Positions 8,830 through 17,772 of a stretch of DNA of 64,000 nt are shown piece after piece. The translations under genes were made by a program, and so were the position numbers. The DNA is from Gordonia shandongensis DSM 45094 (GTDB lineage: Bacteria > Actinomycetota > Actinomycetes > Mycobacteriales > Mycobacteriaceae): NCBI RefSeq assembly GCF_000423025.1, contig NZ_KE383969.1, forward strand, positions 86,742-150,741, read 5' to 3'. The notes beneath the pieces are model-generated. The model saw only the letters and a program-made list of their open reading frames with translations. It did no database searches and had not been told where the DNA came from. Position 1 is the first letter of the stretch. Every line of letters starts with the position of its first letter.

Positions 8830-9246
8830 TCAGTACGTGGACGTGGTGCTGTCGAGGTCAAGGGCGAAGACTCCCGCCGCCATGAGGATGAGGTACAGGA
8901 TCGAGAAGACGATCCCGACGACGGCGGCCCAGATGGCGAACTTCTTGGCGTCCTCGGCCGCCTTGTGCGCACCGGCGACGTCGCCCTGCGCCCAGAGCTT
9001 GCCCACCGACGACGCCTTCACGATCGAGACGATGCCGAGGGGCAGGCAGCAGAAGATCGTGCTCAGAATCGCCCACACGAGGTTGCTGGCCGGCTCGGCC
9101 TGCATGCCTGCCTGGTATCCGGGCTGGGGAGCACCGCCCTGCGCACCGTACTGGGGCGATCCGTACGGGGGCACGCCACCGAAGGGCTCCCCGCCGGGCT
9201 GACCGCCGCCGGGCACGTTCTCCGGGGGATCGTTCGGGTTCGTCAT
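8830..9246 (-). CDS. CD225/dispanin-family membrane protein
   Basis: The 138-aa protein has a Pro/Gly-rich N-terminal half and the typical CD225 unit: SNLVWAILSTIFCCLPLGIVSIVKA (first, re-entrant-type helix with a CC pair), an intracellular loop VGKLWAQGDVAGAHKAAEDAKKF, and a second helix IWAAVVGIVFSILYLILMAAG. Eukaryotic relatives (IFITM proteins) alter membrane fusion; the bacterial role is unknown. The start at 9246 (MTNPNDPPEN) is supported by position and family length. First gene of the leftward group with the DUF2752 gene and the DUF4190-like gene. Confidence 0.85.
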   Translation of the reverse strand: MTNPNDPPENVPGGGQPGGEPFGGVPPYGSPQYGAQGGAPQPGYQAGMQAEPASNLVWAILSTIFCCLPLGIVSIVKASSVGKLWAQGDVAGAHKAAEDAKKFAIWAAVVGIVFSILYLILMAAGVFALDLDSTTSTY

Positions 9247-9387
9247 GTCTATGTGGTTCCTCTCCTGGACTTACTGCCGGGGATCAACGTCAGGGGGCGT
9301 CTGACAGTCATCGCACTCTAACCCAGCCGCAGATGACACGCGCGTTCCGGCACGAATCGCGTCATGCCTTCGATCGACGGAAGCCGC

Positions 9388-9407
9388 CCGACGCGTCACT
9401 TCTCCGG
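9388..9407. repeat. 20-bp direct repeat, left copy, flanking the carotenoid oxygenase/tetR segment
   Basis: CCGACGCGTCACTTCTCCGG here is identical to 11674-11693, where it covers the last codons and stop of the membrane hydrolase gene. The two copies are in the same orientation and bracket 2.27 kb holding the carotenoid oxygenase and tetR genes. Bases on either side differ at once, so the match is exactly 20. Confidence 0.75.
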
Positions 9408-9421
9408 CCCCCTCGAACGCC

Positions 9422-10864
9422 TCACCCCGGTGTGGGAATCCAATTTCCGTGAAACCCGGCCGGCACGCGCCGCGGCAGGCGAACCGTCGCGACGTCGTCG
9501 AGCGTGGCCGCGTCGAGGATGACGAGGGACGTCGAATCAGCGGCGAGATCGGTGACGAACCCGATCACCACCCCGTCCCCCTGCGCCGCATCCGCGGCTC
9601 GCGGAACAAACGTGAACTCTCCAAGACGGACCGCATCGGGGAACCGCCTGACCAGCGGCTCCCGATCGTCTGCATTCACGCGTATCAACAAATTCCCGAA
9701 CAGTCCGTCGGGATCGCCCCCGACAGCCCAGCCGACAGTGTGCGGGCGGCCGGTGAATCTGTCATCGATGCGAGGAAACTCCAGGGCGACGTCGCTGAGC
9801 CGCACACGACGACACGAGCGCGACGCAGTATCGATTCGCCAACGCTCCAACCGCGGCGCCCCCTCAGTGGGGCCGGATCGGTCCGCGTCGAAAGTACGCT
9901 CGTGGACGACGAGGTCGACGACGACGGCGTCACCGTCGTCACGAGCATTGAGCGGATGGTAGACGAAGCACGGATCCACATCGACCCACACGACATCCGC
10001 GTCGCCGCCTTCGCGAGGCATCACTCCGACTCGCGGACGGTAATCCGAGTCCCACCGGTACGGCAGTGCCCCAGCCCCGCCGACGGGCAGATGCGACCAC
10101 ACTGCAGGGGGCACTGGCAGCCGCCCGACCGTCGCAGCCAACACGCCTCGTGCGAGCGGGCGCACCAGCGGCGGCACCGAGTCCGCCGTCGCCGCCCGCA
10201 CATCGAAGGTGACGGGCAGGTCATAGACGACCACCCTCGTCTCGGTGAGGGAGAACGCGTGCATCATCGGGCTCCCACCGACGGTGATGTCGACCTTGCG
10301 GCGCAATCGCCCGTCGGCGCCGATCACCGTGTATCGAACGGTCCGGCCACGCCCGAAGTGGTAGCTGACTGCGTGGAGTTCACCCGTCTCGGGATCCTTG
10401 ATCGGGTGCGCCGTGTACCCGTCACGAACGGTCCCTGCGAAGTCACAGACATCCACGGTCTCGAGCTCGGCAGACAGTTCCACGCACGGCATCCCGGCTT
10501 CGATCAATGCGAGCGTGCGGCCGCCGAACCCGATGACGTTGGTGTTCGCGCCGATCCCGTGCATGAACGATCTGCCGCGGGTGGGCGGAGCCGGTCGGCG
10601 AAGCATTCGCTCCACGTTCGACGAATCGACCCAGCGATTGCGGTACCAGAGCGCCCGGCCGCCGGCCAGTCGGACGCCGTGCACCATGCCGTCGCCGGTA
10701 AACCAGTTGTAGGTCGCAGGATCGATGTCTCCAAACGGATTGGGACCGTTGCGCAGATACCTCCCGTCGAGCCAATCGGGTATCCGTCCGATCACGTCGA
10801 GGTGATGCTCGACCAGTTCGGTCGAGACAGGTGCGAATTCACCGACGAGGAAGTCGTTCGGCAT
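9422..10864 (-). CDS. Carotenoid cleavage oxygenase (RPE65/CCD family)
   Basis: The 480-aa protein is a full-length member of the carotenoid/retinal pigment oxygenase family, seven-bladed propellers that cleave conjugated double bonds with a four-His iron. The four His contexts are visible in order: TAHPIKDPETGE, MMHAFSLTE, FVYHPLNA and, at the C terminus, GFHGNWIP. The N terminus YLRNGPNPF is also typical. MPNDFLVGEF at 10864 is chosen because GAAAGGGG precedes it; the longer frame would run through the operators of the divergent tetR. Substrates in actinobacteria include carotenoids, apocarotenoids, stilbenes and lignin-type phenylpropenes; the sequence does not distinguish them. No carotenoid biosynthesis gene is in the window. 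Confidence 0.9.
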   Translation of the reverse strand: MPNDFLVGEFAPVSTELVEHHLDVIGRIPDWLDGRYLRNGPNPFGDIDPATYNWFTGDGMVHGVRLAGGRALWYRNRWVDSSNVERMLRRPAPPTRGRSFMHGIGANTNVIGFGGRTLALIEAGMPCVELSAELETVDVCDFAGTVRDGYTAHPIKDPETGELHAVSYHFGRGRTVRYTVIGADGRLRRKVDITVGGSPMMHAFSLTETRVVVYDLPVTFDVRAATADSVPPLVRPLARGVLAATVGRLPVPPAVWSHLPVGGAGALPYRWDSDYRPRVGVMPREGGDADVVWVDVDPCFVYHPLNARDDGDAVVVDLVVHERTFDADRSGPTEGAPRLERWRIDTASRSCRRVRLSDVALEFPRIDDRFTGRPHTVGWAVGGDPDGLFGNLLIRVNADDREPLVRRFPDAVRLGEFTFVPRAADAAQGDGVVIGFVTDLAADSTSLVILDAATLDDVATVRLPRRVPAGFHGNWIPTPG

Positions 10865-10935
10865 CGCCAATCCCCTTTCAGGCGTTCCGGTACGGGCAGT
10901 TTCGACACCCCACTGGTTCAACACCCCATTGGCTA

Positions 10936-10968
10936 TAACGGTGTTATTGGGGGAATATAACAGCGTTA
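10936..10968. promoter_or_regulatory. Paired palindromic operators between carotenoid oxygenase and tetR
   Basis: TAACGGTGTTA (10936-10946) and TAACAGCGTTA (10958-10968) both have the form TAAC-N3-GTTA. Their centres are 22 bases apart, two helical turns, as expected for two dimers on one DNA face. The second touches the tetR ATG at 10968. The surrounding DNA is unusually AT-rich for the window and likely contains both divergent promoters. Confidence 0.75.
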
Positions 10969-11663
10969 TGAGTCGAATGGAAGAGTCCTCGCCACAAGAG
11001 TCGGGCCCAGAAAAGGCGAATCCGGAGTCCATCCCCGCGCGAATCGTCGATGCCGCCTACCGCATCGTTCTGGCGGAGGGAGTCGACGCCCTCCGCGTCC
11101 GCCGAATCGCCTCAGAAGCAGGCGCATCCACAATGGCGGTGTACTCCCATTTCGGGAGCATCGCCGCCGTGGCCGGCGAGGTGTGCGAACGCGGGTTCAC
11201 CGAATTCGACGCCCTGCTCCGATCCGGCGGCCCCAGCGACGACCCGGTCTCGGATCTCTTCTGCCAGGGCCTGCTGTACCTGCGCTTCGCCGTCGAGAAC
11301 CCACACCTGTACACGCTCATGTTCCAGTACACGTCACCCGATTGGACGCCGTCTCGCAGGTCCCCGCTGATGTCCTCCGGCAGACCCACCGACTCGCCGG
11401 CCGGCAGAGCCGCCTTCGAATCGGTTCTCCACGCAGTCCGCGCGTCCTCCCCCCGGGATACCGACGAACTCGCCGCCCTCACCCACGCCGGGGTCGTATG
11501 GAGCACCGTCCACGGTCTCGCCATGCTTTCGATCACCGGTCACCTCGCCGGAGCGCGCGATCAGGTCTCGCGCCAAGCGTTCATCACTCTCGCGATAGGC
11601 ATCGGGACACCGCAGGACACCGCCGAACGCTCCTTCGACGCGGCAATCGCACGGATCAGCTGA
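10968..11663 (+). CDS. TetR-family regulator with WHG/TetR_C_33-like ligand domain, divergent from carotenoid oxygenase
   Basis: The helix-turn-helix is clear: ARIVDAAYRIVLAEGVDALRVRRIASEAGASTMAVYSHFGSIAAVAGEVC. The C-terminal domain contains LFCQGLLYLRFAVENPHLYTLMFQ and HAGVVWSTVHGLAMLSITGHL, the pattern of the WHG-type TetR C-terminal domain. The start at 10968 (MSRMEESS) is chosen because it follows the promoter region directly; the longer frame begins within the operator. Position and the two operators predict repression of itself and of the carotenoid oxygenase, probably relieved by the oxygenase substrate or product. Confidence 0.85.
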   Translation: MSRMEESSPQESGPEKANPESIPARIVDAAYRIVLAEGVDALRVRRIASEAGASTMAVYSHFGSIAAVAGEVCERGFTEFDALLRSGGPSDDPVSDLFCQGLLYLRFAVENPHLYTLMFQYTSPDWTPSRRSPLMSSGRPTDSPAGRAAFESVLHAVRASSPRDTDELAALTHAGVVWSTVHGLAMLSITGHLAGARDQVSRQAFITLAIGIGTPQDTAERSFDAAIARIS

Positions 11664-11673
11664 CACCGTCGAA

Positions 11674-11693
11674 CCGACGCGTCACTTCTCCGG
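11674..11693. repeat. 20-bp direct repeat, right copy, at the 3' end of the hydrolase gene
   Basis: Exact copy of 9388-9407. Positions 11682-11684 are the stop codon of the leftward membrane hydrolase gene, so the repeat duplicates the end of that gene. The same sequence at the far side of the carotenoid oxygenase segment lies outside any gene. Confidence 0.75.
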
Positions 11694-13412
11694 GCCGTCG
11701 TGCCCCCGAAGGTCCTCGAGCGCCGCGCGAATCCGCTCGGTGTCCACATCGGTCCAACCGTCGGGCTCGGTGACGGCCACGTATCCGTCGAGAATCACGG
11801 TCCCGTAATTGTGCCCGTGCCCGTCCGGAACACCCGCAGCGTTCCCGAGGTCGGCGCTGACCTGCCAGAACGTGACGAGCGGGAACCAACTCATGGCGCC
11901 GACCCGGTCGGCGCCCGCCGGCTCGCGCAACCAGTCGGGCTTCGAGTACAGCAGGTCCGGCGACCACCACACCACCGGATCGGACCGGTGCTGGATGTAC
12001 AGGACGCGCGGCGAGAGCCACGGCTTGTCACTGCGCCGAATACCGCCGGCATCGTTGGCGAACCGCACCACCAGACCGTCGGCATACGTGGGTTCGGCCT
12101 CCGGCGTCCCCGGATCGCGCCGCTCCACCAGGGAGCCCCACAACCGATTCGCTGCAGGCGGCCCCACCCACAGCACACCGTCGACCGTCGACCGGATCGC
12201 GTCGAGATCGTCGAAGGCGCCCTCACCCGCCTGCGTCCCGAGACTCTCCCCGTAGACGAACAGTCGCGGCCGCCGATCCGGCGGCTTCGTCAGCCACCGC
12301 GCATGAACGGCCTCGATCAACGCCCGCCCCGCCTCCGCCGCCTTCTCCCGATCGGCGACGAACGACAGCCAACTCGGGAGATACGAGTACTGTGCGGCGA
12401 CGAGCGCACTGTCGCCGTTCTCGACGAGCTCCATCGTCTGCGCCGCCGTCGGATTCACCCACCCCGTCCCCGTCGTCGGAATCACGACGAGCGTCTTACG
12501 CTCAAAGGCGCCGGTCCGCTCCAACTCGTCGACCACCAGAGCCATCCGCGCCTCCGGCGTCGGCGCCGACTCCAGACCCGCATACACGCGGATCGGCTCC
12601 TTGGCCGGGCGCCGGGTGTACCGCTGCAGGTCGGCGGCCCGAATCCCGCCCGATACGAAATTCCGGCCCTCGAAGCCGAGCGTGTCCCACGCCGCCAACG
12701 ACTCCGGACTCCCCGACTTCTCCGCGAGATCCGGTCGATCGGCGCCGTCACGCGTCGCATCGTTCTGCACGCTGAACGCCGAATTCAACACCGCATAGCC
12801 GCCGCGCAACGCGATCCCGTCGACCAGCACGAACGTGCCGAACAACACGATCACCAGCGACACCACCGACGCCGCCCGCCGCGGAATGCGCAACAACCGG
12901 TTCAACGACCGGGCGATCCAGCCGGTGAGATCACGCAGCGTCCGGTAGACGCCGACGATCGCGATCGCGATCAGTCCACTGAGCACCAGCGCACGCAGAT
13001 AGCCGAGATACCCCGGAGCCGTCGTCTCCATCACCCGCGCCAACTCGCCCTGCCACCGCACCGCGGGGACCAGCATCACCAGTGCCGCCGCCACGCACAC
13101 CACCGGCACACAGACGCGAAGAACCCGACGCACCTGCGGCGCAAACGGCCACCAGGAGAACCGCGGCAGCACCGCGCGACGCAACAGCGCGTCGACCCCA
13201 GAACCGACCGCATACCCCGTCGCCGCGGTGATCCCGCCGATCAACCCCTGGAACAGCCAGTCCCGCGGCAGCAGCGACGGCGTCAGCGACCACAGGTAGA
13301 ACACCGTCGCGAACACCAGCGACACGGCGTCGATCCGCAACGTCCGCATCACGCGGACCACACCCGAGGCGAACCATCCCGAACCGAACCGGCCCGAGGC
13401 GCCGTCGACCAC
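11682..13412 (-). CDS. Membrane-anchored alpha/beta hydrolase (Abhydrolase_9 type)
   Basis: The 576-aa protein begins with several TM helices, including VFYLWSLTPSLLPRDWLFQGLIGGITAATGYAVG, a segment typical of the Abhydrolase_9 N-terminal domain, and ends with a soluble alpha/beta hydrolase domain. The nucleophile elbow is GESLGTQAG, an earlier IPTTGTGWVNP follows a core strand, and the C-terminal HGHNYG may supply the catalytic His. The family is common in mycolata; its substrate is not established. The GTG at 13412 is the longest start, 17 bases after purL; an ATG at 13349 (MRTLRID) is the alternative. The stop codon lies in the 20-bp repeat described at 11674. Confidence 0.8.
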   Translation of the reverse strand: MVDGASGRFGSGWFASGVVRVMRTLRIDAVSLVFATVFYLWSLTPSLLPRDWLFQGLIGGITAATGYAVGSGVDALLRRAVLPRFSWWPFAPQVRRVLRVCVPVVCVAAALVMLVPAVRWQGELARVMETTAPGYLGYLRALVLSGLIAIAIVGVYRTLRDLTGWIARSLNRLLRIPRRAASVVSLVIVLFGTFVLVDGIALRGGYAVLNSAFSVQNDATRDGADRPDLAEKSGSPESLAAWDTLGFEGRNFVSGGIRAADLQRYTRRPAKEPIRVYAGLESAPTPEARMALVVDELERTGAFERKTLVVIPTTGTGWVNPTAAQTMELVENGDSALVAAQYSYLPSWLSFVADREKAAEAGRALIEAVHARWLTKPPDRRPRLFVYGESLGTQAGEGAFDDLDAIRSTVDGVLWVGPPAANRLWGSLVERRDPGTPEAEPTYADGLVVRFANDAGGIRRSDKPWLSPRVLYIQHRSDPVVWWSPDLLYSKPDWLREPAGADRVGAMSWFPLVTFWQVSADLGNAAGVPDGHGHNYGTVILDGYVAVTEPDGWTDVDTERIRAALEDLRGHDGPEK

Positions 13413-13429
13413 GCTCCCCCGCGCCCGAC

Positions 13430-15712
13430 TCAGCCGAACAGTGCCGGCAGCGTGCCCTCGTGGACCTCGCGCAGCTCGTCGAGCGTCACCGAGAAGTGCC
13501 CCTGCACCTCCACCGAGTCACTGCCCTGGTCGACGACGCCGATCCGAGTCCACGGCATGCCGCGCGCGTCGAGCATCGAGCAGAACCGCGACTCCTCCGT
13601 GCGCGGGACGGCCACCAGCACCCGGCCGGACGACTCCGAGAACAGCGTGACGAACGGGTCCGCATCCGCGGGCAGGATCAACCGGCACCCGGTCTCGCCG
13701 GCGAGCGCCGACTCGGTGACCGCCTGAATCAGTCCGCCCTCCGACAGGTCGTGCGCCGCCGAGACCAGCCCGTCGCGGGACGCCGCGACGAGGATCTCCC
13801 CGAGCAGCTTCTCCCGTGCCAGATCGACCGTCGGCGGCACGCCGCCGAGATGATCGTGCTCCACCTGGGCCCAGATGGAGCCGTCGAACTCGTCACGCGT
13901 CTCCCCCAGGAGAATCAGCGTCTCGCCCGGCTCGGCACCGATGTCGGTCGGGATGCGACGGTGCACGTCGTCGATCACACCGAGGACACCCACCACGGGA
14001 GTCGGCAGGATGGCCGTCGACCCCGTCTGGTTGTAGAAACTCACGTTGCCGCCCGTCACCGGGATCCCGAGCTGTGCGCAACCGTCGGCCAGTCCCCGCA
14101 CGGCCTGACTGAACTGCCACATCACCGCCGGATCCTCCGGCGACCCGAAGTTGAGGCAGTTCGTCACCGCACGCGGAGCCGCACCGGTCACCGACACGTT
14201 GCGGTACGCCTCGGCGAGCGCCAACTGCGCGCCCGCGTACGGGTCGAGATACGTGTACCGGCCCGACGTGTCCGTCGAGATCGCGATGCCGCGACCCGTC
14301 GACTCGTCGATGCGGATGACACCCGAATCGGCGTGCTCCGCCAGCACCGTGTTGCCGCGCACGTACCGGTCGTACTGCTCGGTGATGAACTTGCGGCTGC
14401 ACAGCGCCGGACTGGCCAACAGCTTCAGGAAGGTCTCCCGAAGCTCGTCGGACGTCTCCGGACGCTTCAGTCCCGCCGTCGTCGAGGTGACGACGTCGTC
14501 CTGCCACGCCGGACGCTCCACCGGGCGCTCGTACACCGGCCCCTCATCGGCCACGGTCTTCGGCGGCACGTCGACGACGACGTCGCCGTGCCACGTGATC
14601 TCCAGATTCTCGCCGTCGGTGACCTCACCGATCACCGTCGCGAGCACATCCCACTTGCGGCAGACCGCCATGAACTCGTCGACGTTCTCGGGCGTCACGA
14701 CGGCGCACATGCGCTCCTGCGACTCCGACGACAGCACCTCGGCCGGCGTCATCCCCTCGGCACGCATCGGCACCCGATCGAGTTCGATCCGCATGCCGCC
14801 GTCGCCCGCCGCAGCCAGCTCCGACGTGGCGCACGCGAGTCCGGCCCCGCCGAGGTCCTGGATCCCGACGACCAGATCGGCCTGGTAGAGGTCCAGGCAG
14901 CACTCGATGAGCACCTTCTCGGTGAACGGGTCGCCGACCTGCACGCTCGGCAGCTTCTTCCGCGACGGCCCGCCCTCGCTGTCGTCGAAGGTCTCCGACG
15001 CGAGCACCGAGACGCCGCCGATGCCGTCCAGTCCGGTCCGGGCGCCGAACAGGATGATCTTGTTCCCGGTGCCGGACGCGAATGCGAGATGCAGATCTTC
15101 CACACGGAGCACACCCGCGCACAGCGCATTGACCAGCGGGTTGCCCTGGTAGCTGGAGTCGAAGACCGTCTCGCCGCCGATGTTCGGCAGGCCGAGCGAG
15201 TTCCCGTATCCGCCGATGCCGCGGACCGCTCCGTCCAGGACGCGGCGGGTGTCCGGGTGGTCGACGGCGCCGAACCGCAGTTGATCCATGACCGCGATCG
15301 GGCGTGCGCCCATCGCCATGATGTCGCGGACGATGCCGCCGACACCCGTCGCCGCACCCTGGTACGGCTCCACATAGCTCGGACTGTTGTGCGACTCCAC
15401 CTTGAACGTCACGGCCCAGCCGTCGCCGACGTCGACGACGCCGGCGTTCTCGCCGATACCGGCCAGCATGCCGGCCTTCATCTCGTCGGTGGTGGTCTCA
15501 CCGAAGTATCGGAGGTGGACCTTCGAGGACTTGTAACTGCAGTGCTCCGACCACATCACCGAGTACATCGCCAGTTCGGCGTCGGTGGGACGGCGGCCGA
15601 GGATCTCGCGGATCCGGGCGTACTCGTCGTCCTTCAGTCCGAGTTCCGCGTACGGCTGGGACAGTTCGGGGGTGTCGGCGGCGTTGGAAACGGTATCGAC
15701 CTGGGCGCTCAC
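13430..15712 (-). CDS. purL: Phosphoribosylformylglycinamidine synthase subunit PurL
   Basis: The 760-aa protein catalyses the ATP- and ammonia-dependent conversion of FGAR to FGAM in purine synthesis, with PurQ and PurS as partners elsewhere. Diagnostic segments are [20 protein letters not shown] near the N terminus, [44 protein letters not shown] and the C-terminal AHDLSEGGL. Length matches actinobacterial small PurL. The GTG at 15712 (VSAQVDT) is chosen: it gives family length, while the frame open to 15895 adds a Pro/Arg-rich segment that runs over the start of the divergent ATPase gene. The following hydrolase gene is 17 bases downstream. Confidence 0.95.
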   Translation of the reverse strand: MSAQVDTVSNAADTPELSQPYAELGLKDDEYARIREILGRRPTDAELAMYSVMWSEHCSYKSSKVHLRYFGETTTDEMKAGMLAGIGENAGVVDVGDGWAVTFKVESHNSPSYVEPYQGAATGVGGIVRDIMAMGARPIAVMDQLRFGAVDHPDTRRVLDGAVRGIGGYGNSLGLPNIGGETVFDSSYQGNPLVNALCAGVLRVEDLHLAFASGTGNKIILFGARTGLDGIGGVSVLASETFDDSEGGPSRKKLPSVQVGDPFTEKVLIECCLDLYQADLVVGIQDLGGAGLACATSELAAAGDGGMRIELDRVPMRAEGMTPAEVLSSESQERMCAVVTPENVDEFMAVCRKWDVLATVIGEVTDGENLEITWHGDVVVDVPPKTVADEGPVYERPVERPAWQDDVVTSTTAGLKRPETSDELRETFLKLLASPALCSRKFITEQYDRYVRGNTVLAEHADSGVIRIDESTGRGIAISTDTSGRYTYLDPYAGAQLALAEAYRNVSVTGAAPRAVTNCLNFGSPEDPAVMWQFSQAVRGLADGCAQLGIPVTGGNVSFYNQTGSTAILPTPVVGVLGVIDDVHRRIPTDIGAEPGETLILLGETRDEFDGSIWAQVEHDHLGGVPPTVDLAREKLLGEILVAASRDGLVSAAHDLSEGGLIQAVTESALAGETGCRLILPADADPFVTLFSESSGRVLVAVPRTEESRFCSMLDARGMPWTRIGVVDQGSDSVEVQGHFSVTLDELREVHEGTLPALFG

Positions 15713-15813
15713 GACAGACAGTCTATGCGAGGCGTCGCGAGTGTCTCCGGTCCGGCCCCGAGCGCGTGGGGGCGCGCTAGAGTCACGCTCACACGAGGTT
15801 CGGGGGGGACCGC

Positions 15814-17694
15814 ATGACGCACTGGACGACCCGTGGGGCGCAGGGGGCCCGTGAGGGACGAGAGCACGACCGGTACGGACCGGACGCACGGACACGGGCG
15901 CGGGACTGTCTGGTCGCCGGACTGACCGCTGCGGGGATCCTCGTCGGCGACCGTCCGCCCGACCGCGAGCGCGCCCGCCGCGCCCTGATCCGCGCCACCG
16001 AACTCGATCCGACCATGGGCGACGCGTGGCTCGGCCGCGTGGCAGTCGGCGATCGCTCCGGCCCGGTGCTGCTCGGGCTGTACCGGGCCCGATCGTCGAT
16101 CGGTGCCGAACAGCGGCGCCTCGGACTGCGGCCGGGCGCCCTGGCCGGGCATCTGCCGACCGGCATGTTCATCGATCTGCCGATCGTCGACGCCGTCGAC
16201 GCGTCCGCGGCGTACGCCGCGTCGCTGCTCGCGGGCGGCGACACCGATGGAGCCGCCGCAGTCCTCGACGACGCAGTCCTCGACGAACCCGGGCTCGACG
16301 GCGGCGCGGCGACCGCCGAGCCCTCGGTGAGGTTCTGTCGAGCCCTCGTGGCCCTGCGGCGCCACCGCTGGCGCGAGGTCCTCGACGCGGTCGCCGCCGG
16401 GTGGGACGACGAGGTGCTGGTCGCGGCCGCGGACTTCCTCGCCGGCTCGGCGTGCGCGCACCTCGGATTGTTCGACGAGGCCCTGCGCCGCCTCGACGCC
16501 GTCGACCGCTCGTGCCTGCACACCGCTCGCGCCCAGACCGCGTTCCTCATCGGGATGGTGCACAGGGCCCGCGGCGACGAGGCCGCCGCACGCGCGAGTC
16601 TGGAACGGTCCTCGGCACTGGATCCCGGGATCGAGGAGGCCCGCCGAGCCCTCGCCGACCCGACCTACCGACTGGCGACCGCACCTGACACCCCCGCACC
16701 TGACACCTCCGCACCCGACACCTCGGCACCTGGCACCTCGGCACCTGACACCCGGGCACCCGCCATCCCGGCACCGGGCTCGGTGGCAGCCGGCTCGACC
16801 GCACCCGATCCCTCCGGGGAGTCGGAACGCGATGCCGCGGTGGCGTCGGCGGTCGCCGAACTGTCGGCACAGGTGGGTCTCGCCGAGGTCAAAGAGCAGG
16901 TGGAGCGACTGCGGGCCTCGGTCACCCTCGCGCGTCTGCGCGCCGAACGGGGACTGCGCACCGGGCCCCGCAGCCTGCACCTGGCGTTCACCGGGCCGCC
17001 CGGAACGGGCAAGACCACCGTCGCCCGGATCATCGCCCGGCTGTACTGCGCACTCGGGCTGCTCGCCACCGACACCGTGGTCGAGGCCGGACGCGCCGAC
17101 CTCGTCGGCCGTCACCTCGGCTCCACCGCCCCCAGAACCTCCGCCGTCGTCGACTCGGCGCTCGACGGCGTGCTGTTCATCGACGAGGCGTACACCCTGA
17201 TCCAGGAGGGGCTCTCCGGCGGCGACGCCTTCGGCCGCGAAGCCCTCGACACCCTCCTGGCCCGCATGGAGAACGACCGCGACCGCCTGGTCGTCATCAT
17301 CGCCGGATACGACGACGAGATCGACCGGCTGCTGGCCGCCAACGAGGGGCTGGCCTCCCGCTTCGCCCGGCGGATCCGATTCTCCTCCTACACCCCGGGT
17401 GAGCTGACCCGCATCGCCGAGTCGATCGCCGCGCAACGCGACGCCCGACTCTCACCGGAAGCCGCAGACGCACTGGAGAACGCGTTCACCGCCCTCTACG
17501 CCGACACCGCGGCCGGTCGACGGGCGTCGGACGTCGCCGGCAACGGCCGATTCGTGCGGAACGTCATCGAAGCGGCCGAGGAGGAACGCGAGCTGCGCCT
17601 GGCGGCCGACTCCGATCTGAGCGCGCTCGACGAGGCGGCGCTGATGACGATCACCGGCACCGATGCGGTCGCCGCTCTCGACCGACTCCGATAG
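15814..17694 (+). CDS. EccA-like AAA+ ATPase (CbxX/CfqX family), not in an ESX locus
   Basis: The 626-aa protein has the two-part build of EccA, the cytosolic ATPase of type VII secretion: an N-terminal helical-repeat (TPR-like) region of about 290 residues, a linker, and a C-terminal CbxX/CfqX AAA+ domain. Walker [10 protein letters not shown] is near residue 394, Walker B VLFIDEAY near 452, and the sensor region [15 protein letters not shown] near 490; [10 protein letters not shown] carries the arginine finger. The linker (about 290-335) consists of repeated [10 protein letters not shown] units. GGGGGGGACCGC precedes the ATG. No eccB-E, esx, PE/PPE or mycP genes are nearby, so it may serve a remote ESX system or another assembly. 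Confidence 0.8.
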   Translation: MTHWTTRGAQGAREGREHDRYGPDARTRARDCLVAGLTAAGILVGDRPPDRERARRALIRATELDPTMGDAWLGRVAVGDRSGPVLLGLYRARSSIGAEQRRLGLRPGALAGHLPTGMFIDLPIVDAVDASAAYAASLLAGGDTDGAAAVLDDAVLDEPGLDGGAATAEPSVRFCRALVALRRHRWREVLDAVAAGWDDEVLVAAADFLAGSACAHLGLFDEALRRLDAVDRSCLHTARAQTAFLIGMVHRARGDEAAARASLERSSALDPGIEEARRALADPTYRLATAPDTPAPDTSAPDTSAPGTSAPDTRAPAIPAPGSVAAGSTAPDPSGESERDAAVASAVAELSAQVGLAEVKEQVERLRASVTLARLRAERGLRTGPRSLHLAFTGPPGTGKTTVARIIARLYCALGLLATDTVVEAGRADLVGRHLGSTAPRTSAVVDSALDGVLFIDEAYTLIQEGLSGGDAFGREALDTLLARMENDRDRLVVIIAGYDDEIDRLLAANEGLASRFARRIRFSSYTPGELTRIAESIAAQRDARLSPEAADALENAFTALYADTAAGRRASDVAGNGRFVRNVIEAAEEERELRLAADSDLSALDEAALMTITGTDAVAALDRLR

Positions 17695-17703
17695 CGACCC
17701 GAT

Positions 17704-17746
17704 TTGCGTGGGATGTGGTGCGTCCGAGACACCGCATCCCACGCAA
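17704..17746. terminator. Bidirectional terminator-type hairpin between convergent genes
   Basis: Arms 17704-17720 (TTGCGTGGGATGTGGTG) and 17730-17746 pair at 16 of 17 positions around a 9-base loop. The hairpin lies ten bases after the EccA-like stop codon and before the stop of the leftward gene. There is no long U tract, as usual in GC-rich actinobacteria. Confidence 0.75.
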
Positions 17747-17772
17747 CGCTGCCCCCTCACCGGACACCGCGG

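Noticed and set aside
9388..11693. Insertion sequence or transposon around the carotenoid oxygenase
   Set aside because: No transposase or integrase and no terminal inverted repeats; only the 20-bp direct repeat supports mobility, so it is reported as a finding, not a mobile element.
15814..17694. Part of an ESX/type VII secretion locus
   Set aside because: None of eccB, eccC, eccD, eccE, esx, PE/PPE or mycP is adjacent; only the ATPase is present.
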